From Candidatus Latescibacterota bacterium (GTDB taxonomy: Bacteria > Latescibacterota > UBA2968), in the NCBI GenBank assembly GCA_022823725.1, contig JAJEHL010000026.1, positions 372,001-436,000 on the forward strand: a DNA stretch of 64,000 nt, read 5' to 3'. The notes below the pieces were generated by a model. It searched no databases and was not told where the DNA came from. It saw only the letters and a list, made by a program, of their open reading frames with translations. Positions 25,649 to 34,185 of this stretch are shown here, in pieces. Within the stretch, counting starts at the first letter, position 1. Every line of letters starts with the position of its first letter. Made by a program: the position numbers and the translations under genes.

Positions 25649-28600
25649 TCAAGCTGCATTGTCGTAATATGGTGATGGCAATTTAGGGTAGGCGCGGTAG
25701 ATGTGGCGGAAGACGTCTTCGGTTTTTGTTTTTATGTCCTTTTCTGTGTATTTGTGAGGGAGGCCGGTTTCGTCGCTGAAGAGAAAGTCATAGATGGATG
25801 TCCGCACGGCGTCCCGGGTCGCTTCTTTTTCACCCCATTGGTGGACGCGCAGTTTGCTGTCTTTTAGTTTTTTGAGCAGGCTGACGGCCACTTTTTTGAT
25901 TTGTGCGATTTCGCCCGCGTTCAGGTTGGATTTTTTTAACAGGTCGAAGATTGCGAGAGATTCTTCGTCAAGTCCTTCACGAACAGCCCGGTTTTCTTCT
26001 TCATCCAGTTCCTGCACCAATTTGAGCAATGCCTCGAAGGTGCGCTCTATTGTTATCTGGTCTTTTTCGCGGTTGTACGTTGCGACGATTTCTTCGTAGT
26101 AGTGCTGGAAGTCCGTGCGTAATGGGTTTTGCTTCAGTAGGCGTTGCAGTTTTTGTTCTACTGCTTGTCTGAGGTTCTGTACGGTGGTGTTTTTTTCCTG
26201 GATACGCGCGAATTCTCGCTTCAGACGCTCAAAGTCTATCTGGCTGATGTCGTAGGGGTGCCGACCTTCAGCCGCAGAACTCATTTTTGGTTCAATGGCC
26301 TCATCTACTACTCCCTGTAACTGTCTTATGATTTCTGAGATGTCGGCCTGAACACGGTCTTGCTGAAGGCTTTTGTACACGATGTCAATGGCGTCGCGGT
26401 CTTTGCGATAGGTGTTGATGTTTGGCACGTTGACACAGGCTTTGTACTTTTTGAATACTTCGCGGCACATGACTTCGAAGCGTTTGCGGGTTTCGTCGTT
26501 TTCGTTGACGGCTTCTTTGCAGGCTACGATAGCCGCGTTGCGGAGGAAGCCCGTTTTATTGATGATGTCGTCCAGTGGTGCGTTGCGTTTGTCGAGGAAC
26601 TCTCGTACCAGGGCGATGGCTTCGGCGAGGTCTGATAGGAGTTCTTCTTCGGGTTTTGCAGGGTCGGTCGGTGCGCTATCTCCGTCTGGTTGCGTGCCGG
26701 CGAAGGTTGCGAGTGCCTGGCGCAGGTGTACGAGGACGCCGCAGTAATCTACGATCAGGCCGTTGTTTTTGTTTTCGTTCACGCGGTTGGCGCGGGCAAT
26801 GGCCTGCATGAGGGTGTGTGCTTTGAGTGGTTTGTCGAGGTAGAGTGTTGACAGGCACGGGACATCGAAACCCGTTAGCCACATGGCGCAGACAATGGCG
26901 ATGCGGAATGGGTGTTCCTCGTCTTTGAAGGCTTCGTCCAGTTCCATGCGTTGTTTGTTGCGGTACTGCGGTTTGTTTCTCATGGTTTCGGGTAAGTCTA
27001 TGCCTTCTTTGATGAGTTTGCGGTGCGGGATGATGTCCAGTTCCCATTTGTTGAATTTTTCGATTTCGCCCTGTTCTTCGCTGATTACTACGGCTGCACG
27101 GGTCTCGCGCATCCATTCGATCTTCCGCTGCAGATCTGTTTTCTCCTCTTCGTCCGTTATTCGCGATAGCCTTGTTTCCAGTTTCCCGATGTGTTCATGC
27201 CAGTAGAATTCAATCAATCTGTGCATTCGCACGCAGGTTATTTTGTCGATGCAGATCAGCATGGCTTTGCCAGTTTCCCAGGCGGCTGAGTAGTGTCGCG
27301 TGAAGTCTCGCGCCAGTTGGTCGAGGCGTTTGCCTGCGGTGATGATGTGGTAGGCGCGTTTGAGTTCTCGTTCGAGGTGCTGTTCTTCGTCGATGTCGCT
27401 GATTTCGGCTTCTTCCAATTTTTCGGCGATGCGTTCGTTCAAATCATCAACGGCTACGCCCAGTTTGTCACCGCGTGCGTCGTAGTAGAGAGGTAGCGTG
27501 GCTTTGTCTTCTACTGCCCGCTGGAAGTCGTAGGTGGAGACATAGTCGCCGAAGACGCGGCGTGTGATCTGGTCGTCTTTGAACAGGGGTGTGCCTGTGA
27601 AGCCCATGTAGGAAGCGTTAGGCAGGGCGGCGCGCAGATTATCTGCTAACTTGCCGTATTGGGTGCGGTGCGCTTCGTCGGTGATGACGATGATGTCGTC
27701 GCGCTGGGTGTAGCCTTTTTTGGGATCTATGTCCTCCTGGTTGAATTTCTGGATGAGGGAGAAGATGTGCGATTTGTGTTCGGTCAATAGCTGGTTCAGG
27801 TGTGACCCGTCTGCTGCGCGGCAGGGGTCTCGGTCGTGATCTACGACGCCGCAGCCGGCGAAGGTTTTGTAGATTTGTGTGTCGAGGTCCGTGCGGTCTG
27901 TGAGGATGAGGAAGGTGTAGTTGCCAGCGAGTTTGCGATGTACTTTGCGGGTGAAGAGTACCATTGAGTAGCTTTTGCCGGATCCCTGTGTGTGCCAGAA
28001 GACGCCCAGTTTGCCCTGGCGTACTTTGCGGTCACGCACGGCTGCAATTGCGCGGTTTACGCCGAGGAACTGGTGGTTGCGCGCGAGGATTTTCTTTGTT
28101 TCGCCCGATGTGTCGTCGAAGATGATGAAGTTTTCTATGATGTCCATGAAGTCACGTTTGTTGCAGACGCCTTTGAGGAGGGTTTCCATATCGACGACGC
28201 CGGGTTCTTCTTCGGATAGGCGTTTCCATTCGTGAAAATGGTCCCATTCGCTGGTGATAGAGCCGAGTTTTGCTTTTTCGCCGTTGCCAAACATGACGAT
28301 GGCGTTGTGGTGGAAGATATGGGGGATGGTGTCGCGGTAGTCCGAGTAGTTGCCGTTGTACGCGGCTTTGAGGTCCCGGTGGATGTTTTTGCATTCGATG
28401 AAGAGGAGGGGCAGGCCGTTGACGAAGCCGATGATGTCTGCCCGTCTGCGGTAGAGGTCGCCTTTTATCCACAATTCGCGCACGCAGAGGAAGTGGTTGT
28501 TTTCCGGTGTGTCAAAATCGAAGATTCGGAGGCGTTCCCGCACCCGCTCGCCGTTGGCGTTGTGAAATGTGACGGGTACGCCGTCGCGGATGAAATTGTA

Positions 28601-28888
28601 CTTTTCGCGGTTGGTGGCGACGATGCTTTGCGAAGCGGTGGTGGATGTGATTTGCCGGATGGCGTCGTTGTAGGCGTCTTCGGGCAGGTCGGGATTCAGC
28701 GTTCGCAGGGCGGTGAGCAGATGGTGCGTGAGTACGACTTCGCGATCAGAGGTGCGGCCGAGCAGGCCATCCGGTCCGAAGTCCTCGCTGTTGTAGGCAT
28801 AGACGGATTCCCAGCCGAGTTGCTGTTCGAGGTACTCGGCTGTGGTCTGTTGAACGAGGGTGTCTTCGGTGTAGGGGGTTGGGTTCAT
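25649..28888 (-). CDS. hsdR: Type I restriction enzyme R subunit
   Basis: 1079-residue motor and nuclease subunit of a type I restriction-modification system. The N-terminal PD-(D/E)xK nuclease shows Asp151 (RRADIIGF) and E165-x-K167 (LLFIECKN). The SF2 helicase follows: Walker A QGSGKS at 301-306, DEAH at 404-407 and the motif III segment YMGFTGTPLF. The C-terminal region is helical. I chose the ATG at 28888 (MNPTPYTEDT); the frame extends 21 codons to 28951 through a Ser/Gln-rich hexamer-like repeat. Neither start has a clear ribosome site. The matching hsdM and hsdS lie 10-16 kb upstream, and an insertion element sits directly upstream of this gene. Confidence 0.93.
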   Translation of the reverse strand: MNPTPYTEDTLVQQTTAEYLEQQLGWESVYAYNSEDFGPDGLLGRTSDREVVLTHHLLTALRTLNPDLPEDAYNDAIRQITSTTASQSIVATNREKYNFIRDGVPVTFHNANGERVRERLRIFDFDTPENNHFLCVRELWIKGDLYRRRADIIGFVNGLPLLFIECKNIHRDLKAAYNGNYSDYRDTIPHIFHHNAIVMFGNGEKAKLGSITSEWDHFHEWKRLSEEEPGVVDMETLLKGVCNKRDFMDIIENFIIFDDTSGETKKILARNHQFLGVNRAIAAVRDRKVRQGKLGVFWHTQGSGKSYSMVLFTRKVHRKLAGNYTFLILTDRTDLDTQIYKTFAGCGVVDHDRDPCRAADGSHLNQLLTEHKSHIFSLIQKFNQEDIDPKKGYTQRDDIIVITDEAHRTQYGKLADNLRAALPNASYMGFTGTPLFKDDQITRRVFGDYVSTYDFQRAVEDKATLPLYYDARGDKLGVAVDDLNERIAEKLEEAEISDIDEEQHLERELKRAYHIITAGKRLDQLARDFTRHYSAAWETGKAMLICIDKITCVRMHRLIEFYWHEHIGKLETRLSRITDEEEKTDLQRKIEWMRETRAAVVISEEQGEIEKFNKWELDIIPHRKLIKEGIDLPETMRNKPQYRNKQRMELDEAFKDEEHPFRIAIVCAMWLTGFDVPCLSTLYLDKPLKAHTLMQAIARANRVNENKNNGLIVDYCGVLVHLRQALATFAGTQPDGDSAPTDPAKPEEELLSDLAEAIALVREFLDKRNAPLDDIINKTGFLRNAAIVACKEAVNENDETRKRFEVMCREVFKKYKACVNVPNINTYRKDRDAIDIVYKSLQQDRVQADISEIIRQLQGVVDEAIEPKMSSAAEGRHPYDISQIDFERLKREFARIQEKNTTVQNLRQAVEQKLQRLLKQNPLRTDFQHYYEEIVATYNREKDQITIERTFEALLKLVQELDEEENRAVREGLDEESLAIFDLLKKSNLNAGEIAQIKKVAVSLLKKLKDSKLRVHQWGEKEATRDAVRTSIYDFLFSDETGLPHKYTEKDIKTKTEDVFRHIYRAYPKLPSPYYDNAA

Positions 28889-28946
28889 TTTGCGACTCTG
28901 GCTCTCACTCTGGCCCTGACTCTGGCTCTCACTCTGACTCTGGCCT
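28889..28946. repeat. CT-rich hexamer-like repeat at the hsdR start
   Basis: Plus-strand units of the form CTCTGG/CTCTCA/CTGACT repeat about nine times. On the minus strand this reads in frame as Ser/Gln/Glu repeats before the hsdR ATG. Copy-number change by six bases would keep frame. Confidence 0.7.
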
Positions 28947-28977
28947 GTCATCGCGGCAGGGTGTTAGCCGCGATCCA
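28947..28977. repeat. Dispersed palindrome, short (31-nt) form
   Basis: GTCATCGCGGC and GCCGCGATCCA arms around AGGGTGTTA. It differs from the copy at 52810-52840 only in the loop. Confidence 0.85.
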
Positions 28978-29034
28978 GTGTTTTTTGCTTTTGACTTTCA
29001 TCCTGCTCATCCTTTCATCTTGCCCATCCTGATG

Positions 29035-29058
29035 AACTGGTCTGGAAATCGACCAGTT
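29035..29058. repeat. Perfect 8-bp hairpin outside the insertion element
   Basis: AACTGGTC-tggaaatc-GACCAGTT, between the hsdR leader and the left subterminal repeat of the IS element. No T run follows. Confidence 0.6.
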
Positions 29059-29100
29059 GTACAGGTATAAGAAAGTCAAGAGATAAAAGTGCCAAATTCG

Positions 29101-29278
29101 TGAGCGAGCAGGTATTCCTGCCAGATATGTCTCAGGGCTTTACACAGGTATATCATTCAGGGTCAGTGCCCTTAAATTGCTTCATTCAAGCTCCTGAGAA
29201 GGCAGGCGAACAGGTCACCGCTTCAGGGTCAAAGCCCGTATGTACAACTTCGTTCTATCCTGCTCATCCCAGGAGCTT
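29101..29278 (-). ncRNA. Candidate bridge RNA region of the IS element
   Basis: Non-coding 3' end after the transposase. Visible pairings: GCAGG-tatt-CCTGC (29108-29121), TCTCAGG with CCTGAGA (29130-29136/29193-29199) and AAGCTCCTG with CAGGAGCTT (29188-29196/29270-29278); the last two compete. Two internal copies of TTCAGGGTCA-nn-GCCC (about 29157 and 29222) could lie in two similar loops, as expected if donor and target guides share a core. The RNA is inferred from family knowledge; no transcript evidence exists here. Confidence 0.5.
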
Positions 29279-30545
29279 AAGCTGCTTTTTTTATTTGAGA
29301 TACGGTTTTTTCCTTTTTGGTGTTGCAGTCTATGTTGAAAGTTTCTTGTTTATAGACGAGCGCAAACAGGATGCGTAAGAGTTTAGAGCAAAGGGCAATA
29401 ATGGCTTTTTGTGTGGGTTTTCCCGCCCCTTTGAATCGGTGATAGGCCTGATGGAAGATGGGATTATGGAAGATGAGGGGCAAGACGGCTGTATAGAGGA
29501 TGCGTCTAAGTCTTGCCCGTCCCCTTTTGGTGATTCTTCTCTTGCCCTTTTTATGTCCTGAAGAGATTTCAAAGAGGTTTAAGCCAGCCAGTTTGATGAG
29601 TTGTTCAGGTGCCTCATAAGCCTCAAAGGGGCCTGTTTCGCCGAGGATGGATGCCACACTGATCGGTCCCAGTCCAGGGATTGAGCACATATATCCAGCT
29701 TGAGGTATATGTTGTAGATGTTCATTCATTTGGGTTTCGATTTCTTGCAGTTGGGTTTTAAGCAGATCGAGTAAGCAGAGGGTTTGCATCAGTTCGAGGC
29801 AGACACTGGCTCTGGCCTGGGTCACGCCAATGGAGGTGTGAGCCGCTTCAAAGACAGCCTGTGCTTTGGCTTTGGAGAGGCGACGGTTTGATGCCTTTTG
29901 GATCAGTGTGGTAAGTTCATCAATGCCAAGGGCTTGTATCTGCAAAGGCGTAGGTGCTACGTTGAGGAGTTCTCGCGCGGTTTTGCCTGTTATATCGCTG
30001 AAGAGGGTCACAAACTCAGGAAAGAGGACATCCAGGATACGATGCAGCACGTTTTTAGCCTGTGTGATTTGATCTTTCTTGTGATAACGCATCGCTGTCA
30101 AGGCACGCAAATCGGCATAGACCCCTTCAGGCAGATAGGCACTATGAGACTTGCCCTGGCGTATCATATCAGCGATGACACCCGCATCCTTGTCGTCTGT
30201 TTTTAAGGGACTGTTGTCCCCCATCTCTTTCGACCAGCGCACATGGGAAGGCTGAATCAGGACGAAGGGTTGTTTATGAGCACGCAGAAAGTAAGCCAAC
30301 GGCAGCCAATAATGTCCAGTAGGTTCCATACCAATGAGGGCTGCCACACACCGATGGTGCTTTTCAACCTGTCGGATTTTGTCCAGCAATGACATAAAGG
30401 ACATCCCTTCATTGTAGAGTTTGAATGCGGCGATCTGCCTGCCTTCTAACATCATCTTGACGAAGTGAACCGATTTACCGATATCAATGCCAACGATCAA
30501 GGTGTTGGGTTCTACATACGCGATTTGCTTGTGATGCTTGGCCAT
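29277..30545 (-). CDS. IS110-family transposase (DEDD recombinase)
   Basis: 422-residue recombinase. The RuvC-like domain shows Asp21 (IVGIDIGKSVHF), Glu74 (IGMEPTGHYW) and Asp117/Asp120 (KTDDKDAGVIADMI); the C-terminal transposase-20 domain has YMCSIPGLGPISVASILGE. In this family a bridge RNA pairs donor and target DNA, and a serine in the second domain makes the covalent link. The frame is full length with no stop or shift, so the element may be active. GAGGAGGC precedes the start. Confidence 0.95.
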   Translation of the reverse strand: MAKHHKQIAYVEPNTLIVGIDIGKSVHFVKMMLEGRQIAAFKLYNEGMSFMSLLDKIRQVEKHHRCVAALIGMEPTGHYWLPLAYFLRAHKQPFVLIQPSHVRWSKEMGDNSPLKTDDKDAGVIADMIRQGKSHSAYLPEGVYADLRALTAMRYHKKDQITQAKNVLHRILDVLFPEFVTLFSDITGKTARELLNVAPTPLQIQALGIDELTTLIQKASNRRLSKAKAQAVFEAAHTSIGVTQARASVCLELMQTLCLLDLLKTQLQEIETQMNEHLQHIPQAGYMCSIPGLGPISVASILGETGPFEAYEAPEQLIKLAGLNLFEISSGHKKGKRRITKRGRARLRRILYTAVLPLIFHNPIFHQAYHRFKGAGKPTQKAIIALCSKLLRILFALVYKQETFNIDCNTKKEKTVSQIKKAA

Positions 30546-30681
30546 GGTTGCCTCCTCGAAGAATATAATTTATGATTTTTTGCCTCTTCGAATTTGGCAA
30601 CTATGGCCTGTTTACTCAACTTTTTTCTTTAACCTTTATTATAGCAATCACCGCTTTAGACGGTGTTTGTTGTCATTGCGG

Positions 30682-31434
30682 TCAATCAACCAGAGGTTGA
30701 AAATCCTCGCTCTCCATCGGTTCATATCCGTCCCACTGACCACGCATTTCAATCAAAACGCGCTGTGTCATCGGAGACGGTGGGGGGTTGACCCGCACCA
30801 CATGCGCCGTGTACTCTCCAGGCGATTCGGTCATTGCTCTCGCCATCTCGGAAACGATATAACGCGGGGTCCAGCCAATCATGTGGTAATCCGTTGTCTG
30901 GAGTTGCACAGCCAGACCAGTCACTGGATTGGTCAGTTCCAGCGTGACATAAAGTTCTTCTCCCGGCTTCAGCGCATTCAGTCTTTCTTGCGCGGGGAGG
31001 CTTGTGTGTCGCCAGCCATGCAGGAAAAACCGGCAGACAAAACTTCCATCGTTGGCTTTTACCAGTTTGGGAAAGACCTCGTAATCGTCGGTTACTCGAT
31101 AGCCACCGCTTACCGATAGCATATCGAAAGGGTCGGCACTTTCAGGCAGGTCGAGTCGCTGAATATGATCGGCGAAGTCCGGTCTGTTCGGCTTCATAAC
31201 CCGATTTTGGAACAGGTAAAATAGTTCTGAAGATCGGTAATCTCTATGCAGTTGGGGAAAGCTCGGGAGGGGAGGATAATTCAAATCCTGCTGTGCCCGC
31301 ATAGCTCCGCCCGTATAGCGGAAGCGATAAAGCGACGGTCCGATATCCAATCTGCCCAACGGAAACCAGGGGCGGCCCTCCCCTCTTTTGTACTGCCACG
31401 CTAGGAATAAAGTCTTTTGTATCTTCTGTGTCAT
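30682..31434 (-). CDS. HIRAN-like domain protein, last gene of the ABC-3C operon
   Basis: 250-residue protein. The N-terminal half (FPLGRLDIGPSLYRFRYTG, LPSFPQLHRDYRSSELF, LFQNRV) resembles HipA-type N-terminal beta domains. The C-terminal half (LKPGEELYVTLELTNPVTGL, then IGWTPRYIVSEMARAM) matches the HIRAN pattern, a domain that recognises DNA ends or stalled forks in HLTF-type proteins. Its start ATG overlaps the stop of the DUF2326 ATPase by four bases (ATGA), so it is translated with the ABC-3C genes. Inference: it supplies DNA-lesion or phage-DNA recognition to that system. An IS element follows about 80 bp after its stop. Confidence 0.7.
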   Translation of the reverse strand: MTQKIQKTLFLAWQYKRGEGRPWFPLGRLDIGPSLYRFRYTGGAMRAQQDLNYPPLPSFPQLHRDYRSSELFYLFQNRVMKPNRPDFADHIQRLDLPESADPFDMLSVSGGYRVTDDYEVFPKLVKANDGSFVCRFFLHGWRHTSLPAQERLNALKPGEELYVTLELTNPVTGLAVQLQTTDYHMIGWTPRYIVSEMARAMTESPGEYTAHVVRVNPPPSPMTQRVLIEMRGQWDGYEPMESEDFQPLVD

Positions 31435-33191
31435 TTGGGTGGTCGATCAAAATAAAAACCCAACAGACTTTTAGAGGGATCTTCGTCGGTGAGGGTCAGC
31501 CGAACATGCTTATCGAAGTTAAAGCCATCGCTAAAGTCATCTCGCGGAACCATATCTGAATTTAGGGTGCAAATGTACTGTGCATTATTTGCACTTGACA
31601 CCTTGCTCGCATGCTCAAGTGCAAGTGCTCGTTGCCTGGAGTCAACACCGTCATAAAGGCCACTGTCATGAATCAAGAAATTGAGTCTATTATTCTGTTT
31701 TGACATGATTTGTAATAGCATCAAATCGAAGCAGAAAATTTTCATCTTTTCAATGCCTTCGCTACCACTCTTGTCTATCTCGACATCGTACTTGAACCCT
31801 GTTTCATCAATATTAATCACCAGGTGCCCGGCTGCCTCGTAAAGTGCTTGAGAATTGTCATTGAAGAGACGCAGTGGAACGCTCCAAATATCTCTGCGTT
31901 CTTCGTGATCTTGCTCAGCAATCTTAGTCAGTTCCGCTTTCGCTATATTTATGTTGCGTTTCCGCGAGGTTCTATCTCTTATTTCTTCGAGCCAGGTACG
32001 TTTCTGTTCTAAATTGCCACGTATTTCAATGATGCGTTCTTGGAGTTTAGCCAGTTCTTGCATTGCTCCGTGCGTTTCAAGGATTCTAAGCAAACCAGCC
32101 CTCTCATCAGTATGTCGTCTGATTTCATCGTTTTGAAGTCTGATTTTACGTTCTATGCGCCTGATTTCTGTTTCGAGAAAGGCTCGCCTATTCTCGATAA
32201 TTTTCGAATGAAATTCTTTGGCTTCGGTAAGAGTACGGCGAACTAAGTCGGGAAAAATTACACCGCTTTCTTCGTAGATATTGTCAATGGCTGTGTTAGA
32301 AGGCGGTGTCTCTGCTTCGACTGACTCTTTGTATCGTGACAATCGCCTTTGATCAACAATGTTCTCATTGTTCAAATTGTGAATGGTTTTGGTGATCCTA
32401 TCGGCTTCGTTCTGAATTGTTTCGTACTGCGGGTGTACTTTGAATCCTTCTAAGGCATCTGATTCACGTTTGAATTGATTTTCTAATTGAACGCATTCCG
32501 CCTCTAACTCGCCAACTGAACCCCTTGCGCCTTCCATAGCTCCCGACTTAATCGCTTGATCGATTGCCCTAATGCCCCTTTCCTGATCTTTCAGTTCTTG
32601 ACATTTAGACGCATTCTCCCAATTCATTCCAAGCAGAAACGCGATGTGAAGTTGCCTGTCCCATGTCGTTTGGTAACGGGTATGACTGAAGGGGTCTATG
32701 TAAGCGTCTGTACGGCGTCTTATGAAATATGAAATCAGACTACGGAAAGAAGGCTTGTACTTGGTATTATAGCTAGAGTGCAAGTCAAATAAAGCCTCCC
32801 CAAAGAGTGCCCGCCAGCGGTCTAAATTGGACCTCCTTCCTCTGAAGAGACCGTCGTGATCAGATTCTTCAACCCAGCCAGCCGTTGGGCCTTCTATATA
32901 CAGCCGGTTCGGACTTTTAATAGCGCGCGTCACTTTCACAGGGTTGCCCGCAAGTGTAATTTCCAATGTAAATTCCCAATCTTGCAATGGCTCTATAGAG
33001 AGGCCCTGCCCCTTGCGAACGTTGGCACCCAAACAAAAGTCAATAATGTCAATTAGAGTGGATTTACCCAGACCATTTCGTGTGTCCTTTTGAGTAGATT
33101 CCTCAGTGCGGTCTGCTAAAACGACATTCAGTCCCGGTTTAAATTCCACTGTATGAAATGAAAGTTTATTGGCAGTAATGCGATGGATCAT
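31431..33191 (-). CDS. ABC-3C system ATPase (DUF2326, SMC/RecN-like)
   Basis: 586-residue ABC-type ATPase split by a long coiled coil. Walker A NGLGKST lies at residues 39-45 after the N-terminal strand FKPGLNVVLADRTEES. The coiled coil spans about residues 205-430 (EIRRIERKIRLQNDEIRRH and others). The C-terminal half contains IEKMKIFCFDLMLLQIM and LNFLIHDSGLYDGVDSRQ, the Walker B region of DUF2326. In three-component ABC systems this ATPase is thought to sense DNA and activate an effector. It overlaps the middle-component gene upstream and the HIRAN-like gene downstream by ATGA. Confidence 0.9.
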   Translation of the reverse strand: MIHRITANKLSFHTVEFKPGLNVVLADRTEESTQKDTRNGLGKSTLIDIIDFCLGANVRKGQGLSIEPLQDWEFTLEITLAGNPVKVTRAIKSPNRLYIEGPTAGWVEESDHDGLFRGRRSNLDRWRALFGEALFDLHSSYNTKYKPSFRSLISYFIRRRTDAYIDPFSHTRYQTTWDRQLHIAFLLGMNWENASKCQELKDQERGIRAIDQAIKSGAMEGARGSVGELEAECVQLENQFKRESDALEGFKVHPQYETIQNEADRITKTIHNLNNENIVDQRRLSRYKESVEAETPPSNTAIDNIYEESGVIFPDLVRRTLTEAKEFHSKIIENRRAFLETEIRRIERKIRLQNDEIRRHTDERAGLLRILETHGAMQELAKLQERIIEIRGNLEQKRTWLEEIRDRTSRKRNINIAKAELTKIAEQDHEERRDIWSVPLRLFNDNSQALYEAAGHLVINIDETGFKYDVEIDKSGSEGIEKMKIFCFDLMLLQIMSKQNNRLNFLIHDSGLYDGVDSRQRALALEHASKVSSANNAQYICTLNSDMVPRDDFSDGFNFDKHVRLTLTDEDPSKSLLGFYFDRPPK

Positions 33192-33415
33192 TGCTTCACC
33201 CTCACAATCAGACCGTTTTCCAGGCTTACAGCACCGATGACGTGAAGCATGTCAAGTGCCAGCACAAACCGTTCGAAGGTACCTATGGCGTCTTCCTCGC
33301 GGACAGTTTCCCACAGTCTGGTCACCGTCTGTGGCTGATCAATCTCTTTGAGCACGATGGCACCAACACCGATTAGAGCCTGGTCTTGGGAAATATGTTT
33401 TGATGGCAGGATCAT
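33188..33415 (-). CDS. ABC-3C middle component (MC6-like)
   Basis: 75-residue small protein: MILPSKHISQDQALIGVGAI, then QTVTRLWETVRE and FERFVLALDMLHVIGAVSL. This is the pattern of the small middle component (type 6) of ABC three-component conflict systems, a winged-helix-like linker between ATPase and effector. It overlaps both neighbours by four bases, so the three proteins should be made in fixed ratio. Confidence 0.82.
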   Translation of the reverse strand: MILPSKHISQDQALIGVGAIVLKEIDQPQTVTRLWETVREEDAIGTFERFVLALDMLHVIGAVSLENGLIVRVKQ

Positions 33416-34185
33416 CTCTCAAATACCTCGCAGGTCTCAAACAGGTAAACCAGTACCGCTAATCCGGCAGACTTTTTAACCTGATCCTCAAAGCCCTGTT
33501 GTGCAAATTGACACATCAAAACGAAAAGATCGTCTCCCGTATGCCCTTTTTGCTTAAGCCGATAGTACTCTTGCAGAAATCCTGACTTCAGACGTTCTGG
33601 AAAACCTTGATCCATCTGCGCTCTACTTTCAATAAACGCTCGAACCTCATGCGAAACACTGAGGCCCATTATGATGATTCTTCGAGAGCCGTTTCTTAAT
33701 GCGTTCTTATTTAGCTTGTCTTCGAGTGCAATCACCGAGAAGTCTTTGTCAGGCTGTTGTGGATTAACTTGCGTGATCCATTGAGTGGCTTCTTCCAATT
33801 CAGGGAATCCAACATCTACGAACGCATCGGCTATTGCATCACGGACCGTTTGCTCGTGTTCCCTTTTGACCTTGCGAAGGCGTTCTACAGGATAGTCCAT
33901 TTCTCCATGTGGAATAGCATCGATCTTTTCGTGACATGTTGGACATATATAAATCAGGTTATTGTAGTCGTTCCGCTCTTTCTCTGTCATCTTCGGATCG
34001 TAGCGAGCAGACCGCTGTTCCCGTGTTCCACCGCCGTGTTCCCCGGCGATATGTGCAGCCACTCCCACTCTGATAGGATTGCCTCTTTCACTATCTGGCG
34101 ACAAACTCTGTCCACAATCGGGTAAAGCGCATCTGTTTCCGCTTCGGAGAGCCAAGCGGATTTTAGTTGGGTAGGATACGCTCAA
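33412..34185 (-). CDS. HNH nuclease-like effector with ABC-3C C-terminal domain
   Basis: 257-residue protein, probably the effector of the ABC three-component cassette. The N-terminal HNH/zinc fold shows CALPDCGQSLSPD, then VAAHIAGEHGGG and YNNLIYICPTCHEKID (Cys pair, His, Asn and the CxxCH). The C-terminal half (ERLKSGFLQEYYRLKQKGHT, LMCQFAQQGFEDQVKKSAGL) fits an ABC-3C CTD that contacts the middle component. The start appears to be TTG at 34185, with GGAGAGGGGG upstream, overlapping the stop of the small HsdS-like gene. Likely role: cleavage of invading DNA or of the host genome when the ATPase fires. Confidence 0.82.
   Translation of the reverse strand: MSVSYPTKIRLALRSGNRCALPDCGQSLSPDSERGNPIRVGVAAHIAGEHGGGTREQRSARYDPKMTEKERNDYNNLIYICPTCHEKIDAIPHGEMDYPVERLRKVKREHEQTVRDAIADAFVDVGFPELEEATQWITQVNPQQPDKDFSVIALEDKLNKNALRNGSRRIIIMGLSVSHEVRAFIESRAQMDQGFPERLKSGFLQEYYRLKQKGHTGDDLFVLMCQFAQQGFEDQVKKSAGLAVLVYLFETCEVFER

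Larger units (their letters stand above)
29090..30599 (-). mobile_element. IS110-family element, IS1111-like layout
   Basis: About 1.5-kb insertion sequence around a DEDD transposase gene. Subterminal inverted repeats TGCCAAATTCG (29090-29100) and CGAATTTGGCA (30589-30599) are perfect over 11 bp; the true ends probably lie a few bases outside them. There is little DNA before the transposase start (under 60 bp to the repeat) and about 180 bp after its stop, the arrangement known for the IS1111 group, where the bridge RNA lies downstream of the gene. It separates hsdR from the rest of the island. Exact ends need an empty-site comparison. Confidence 0.8.

Noticed and set aside
28232-29032. 266-codon plus-strand open frame
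   Set aside because: Antisense to hsdR; Val/Phe-rich shadow.
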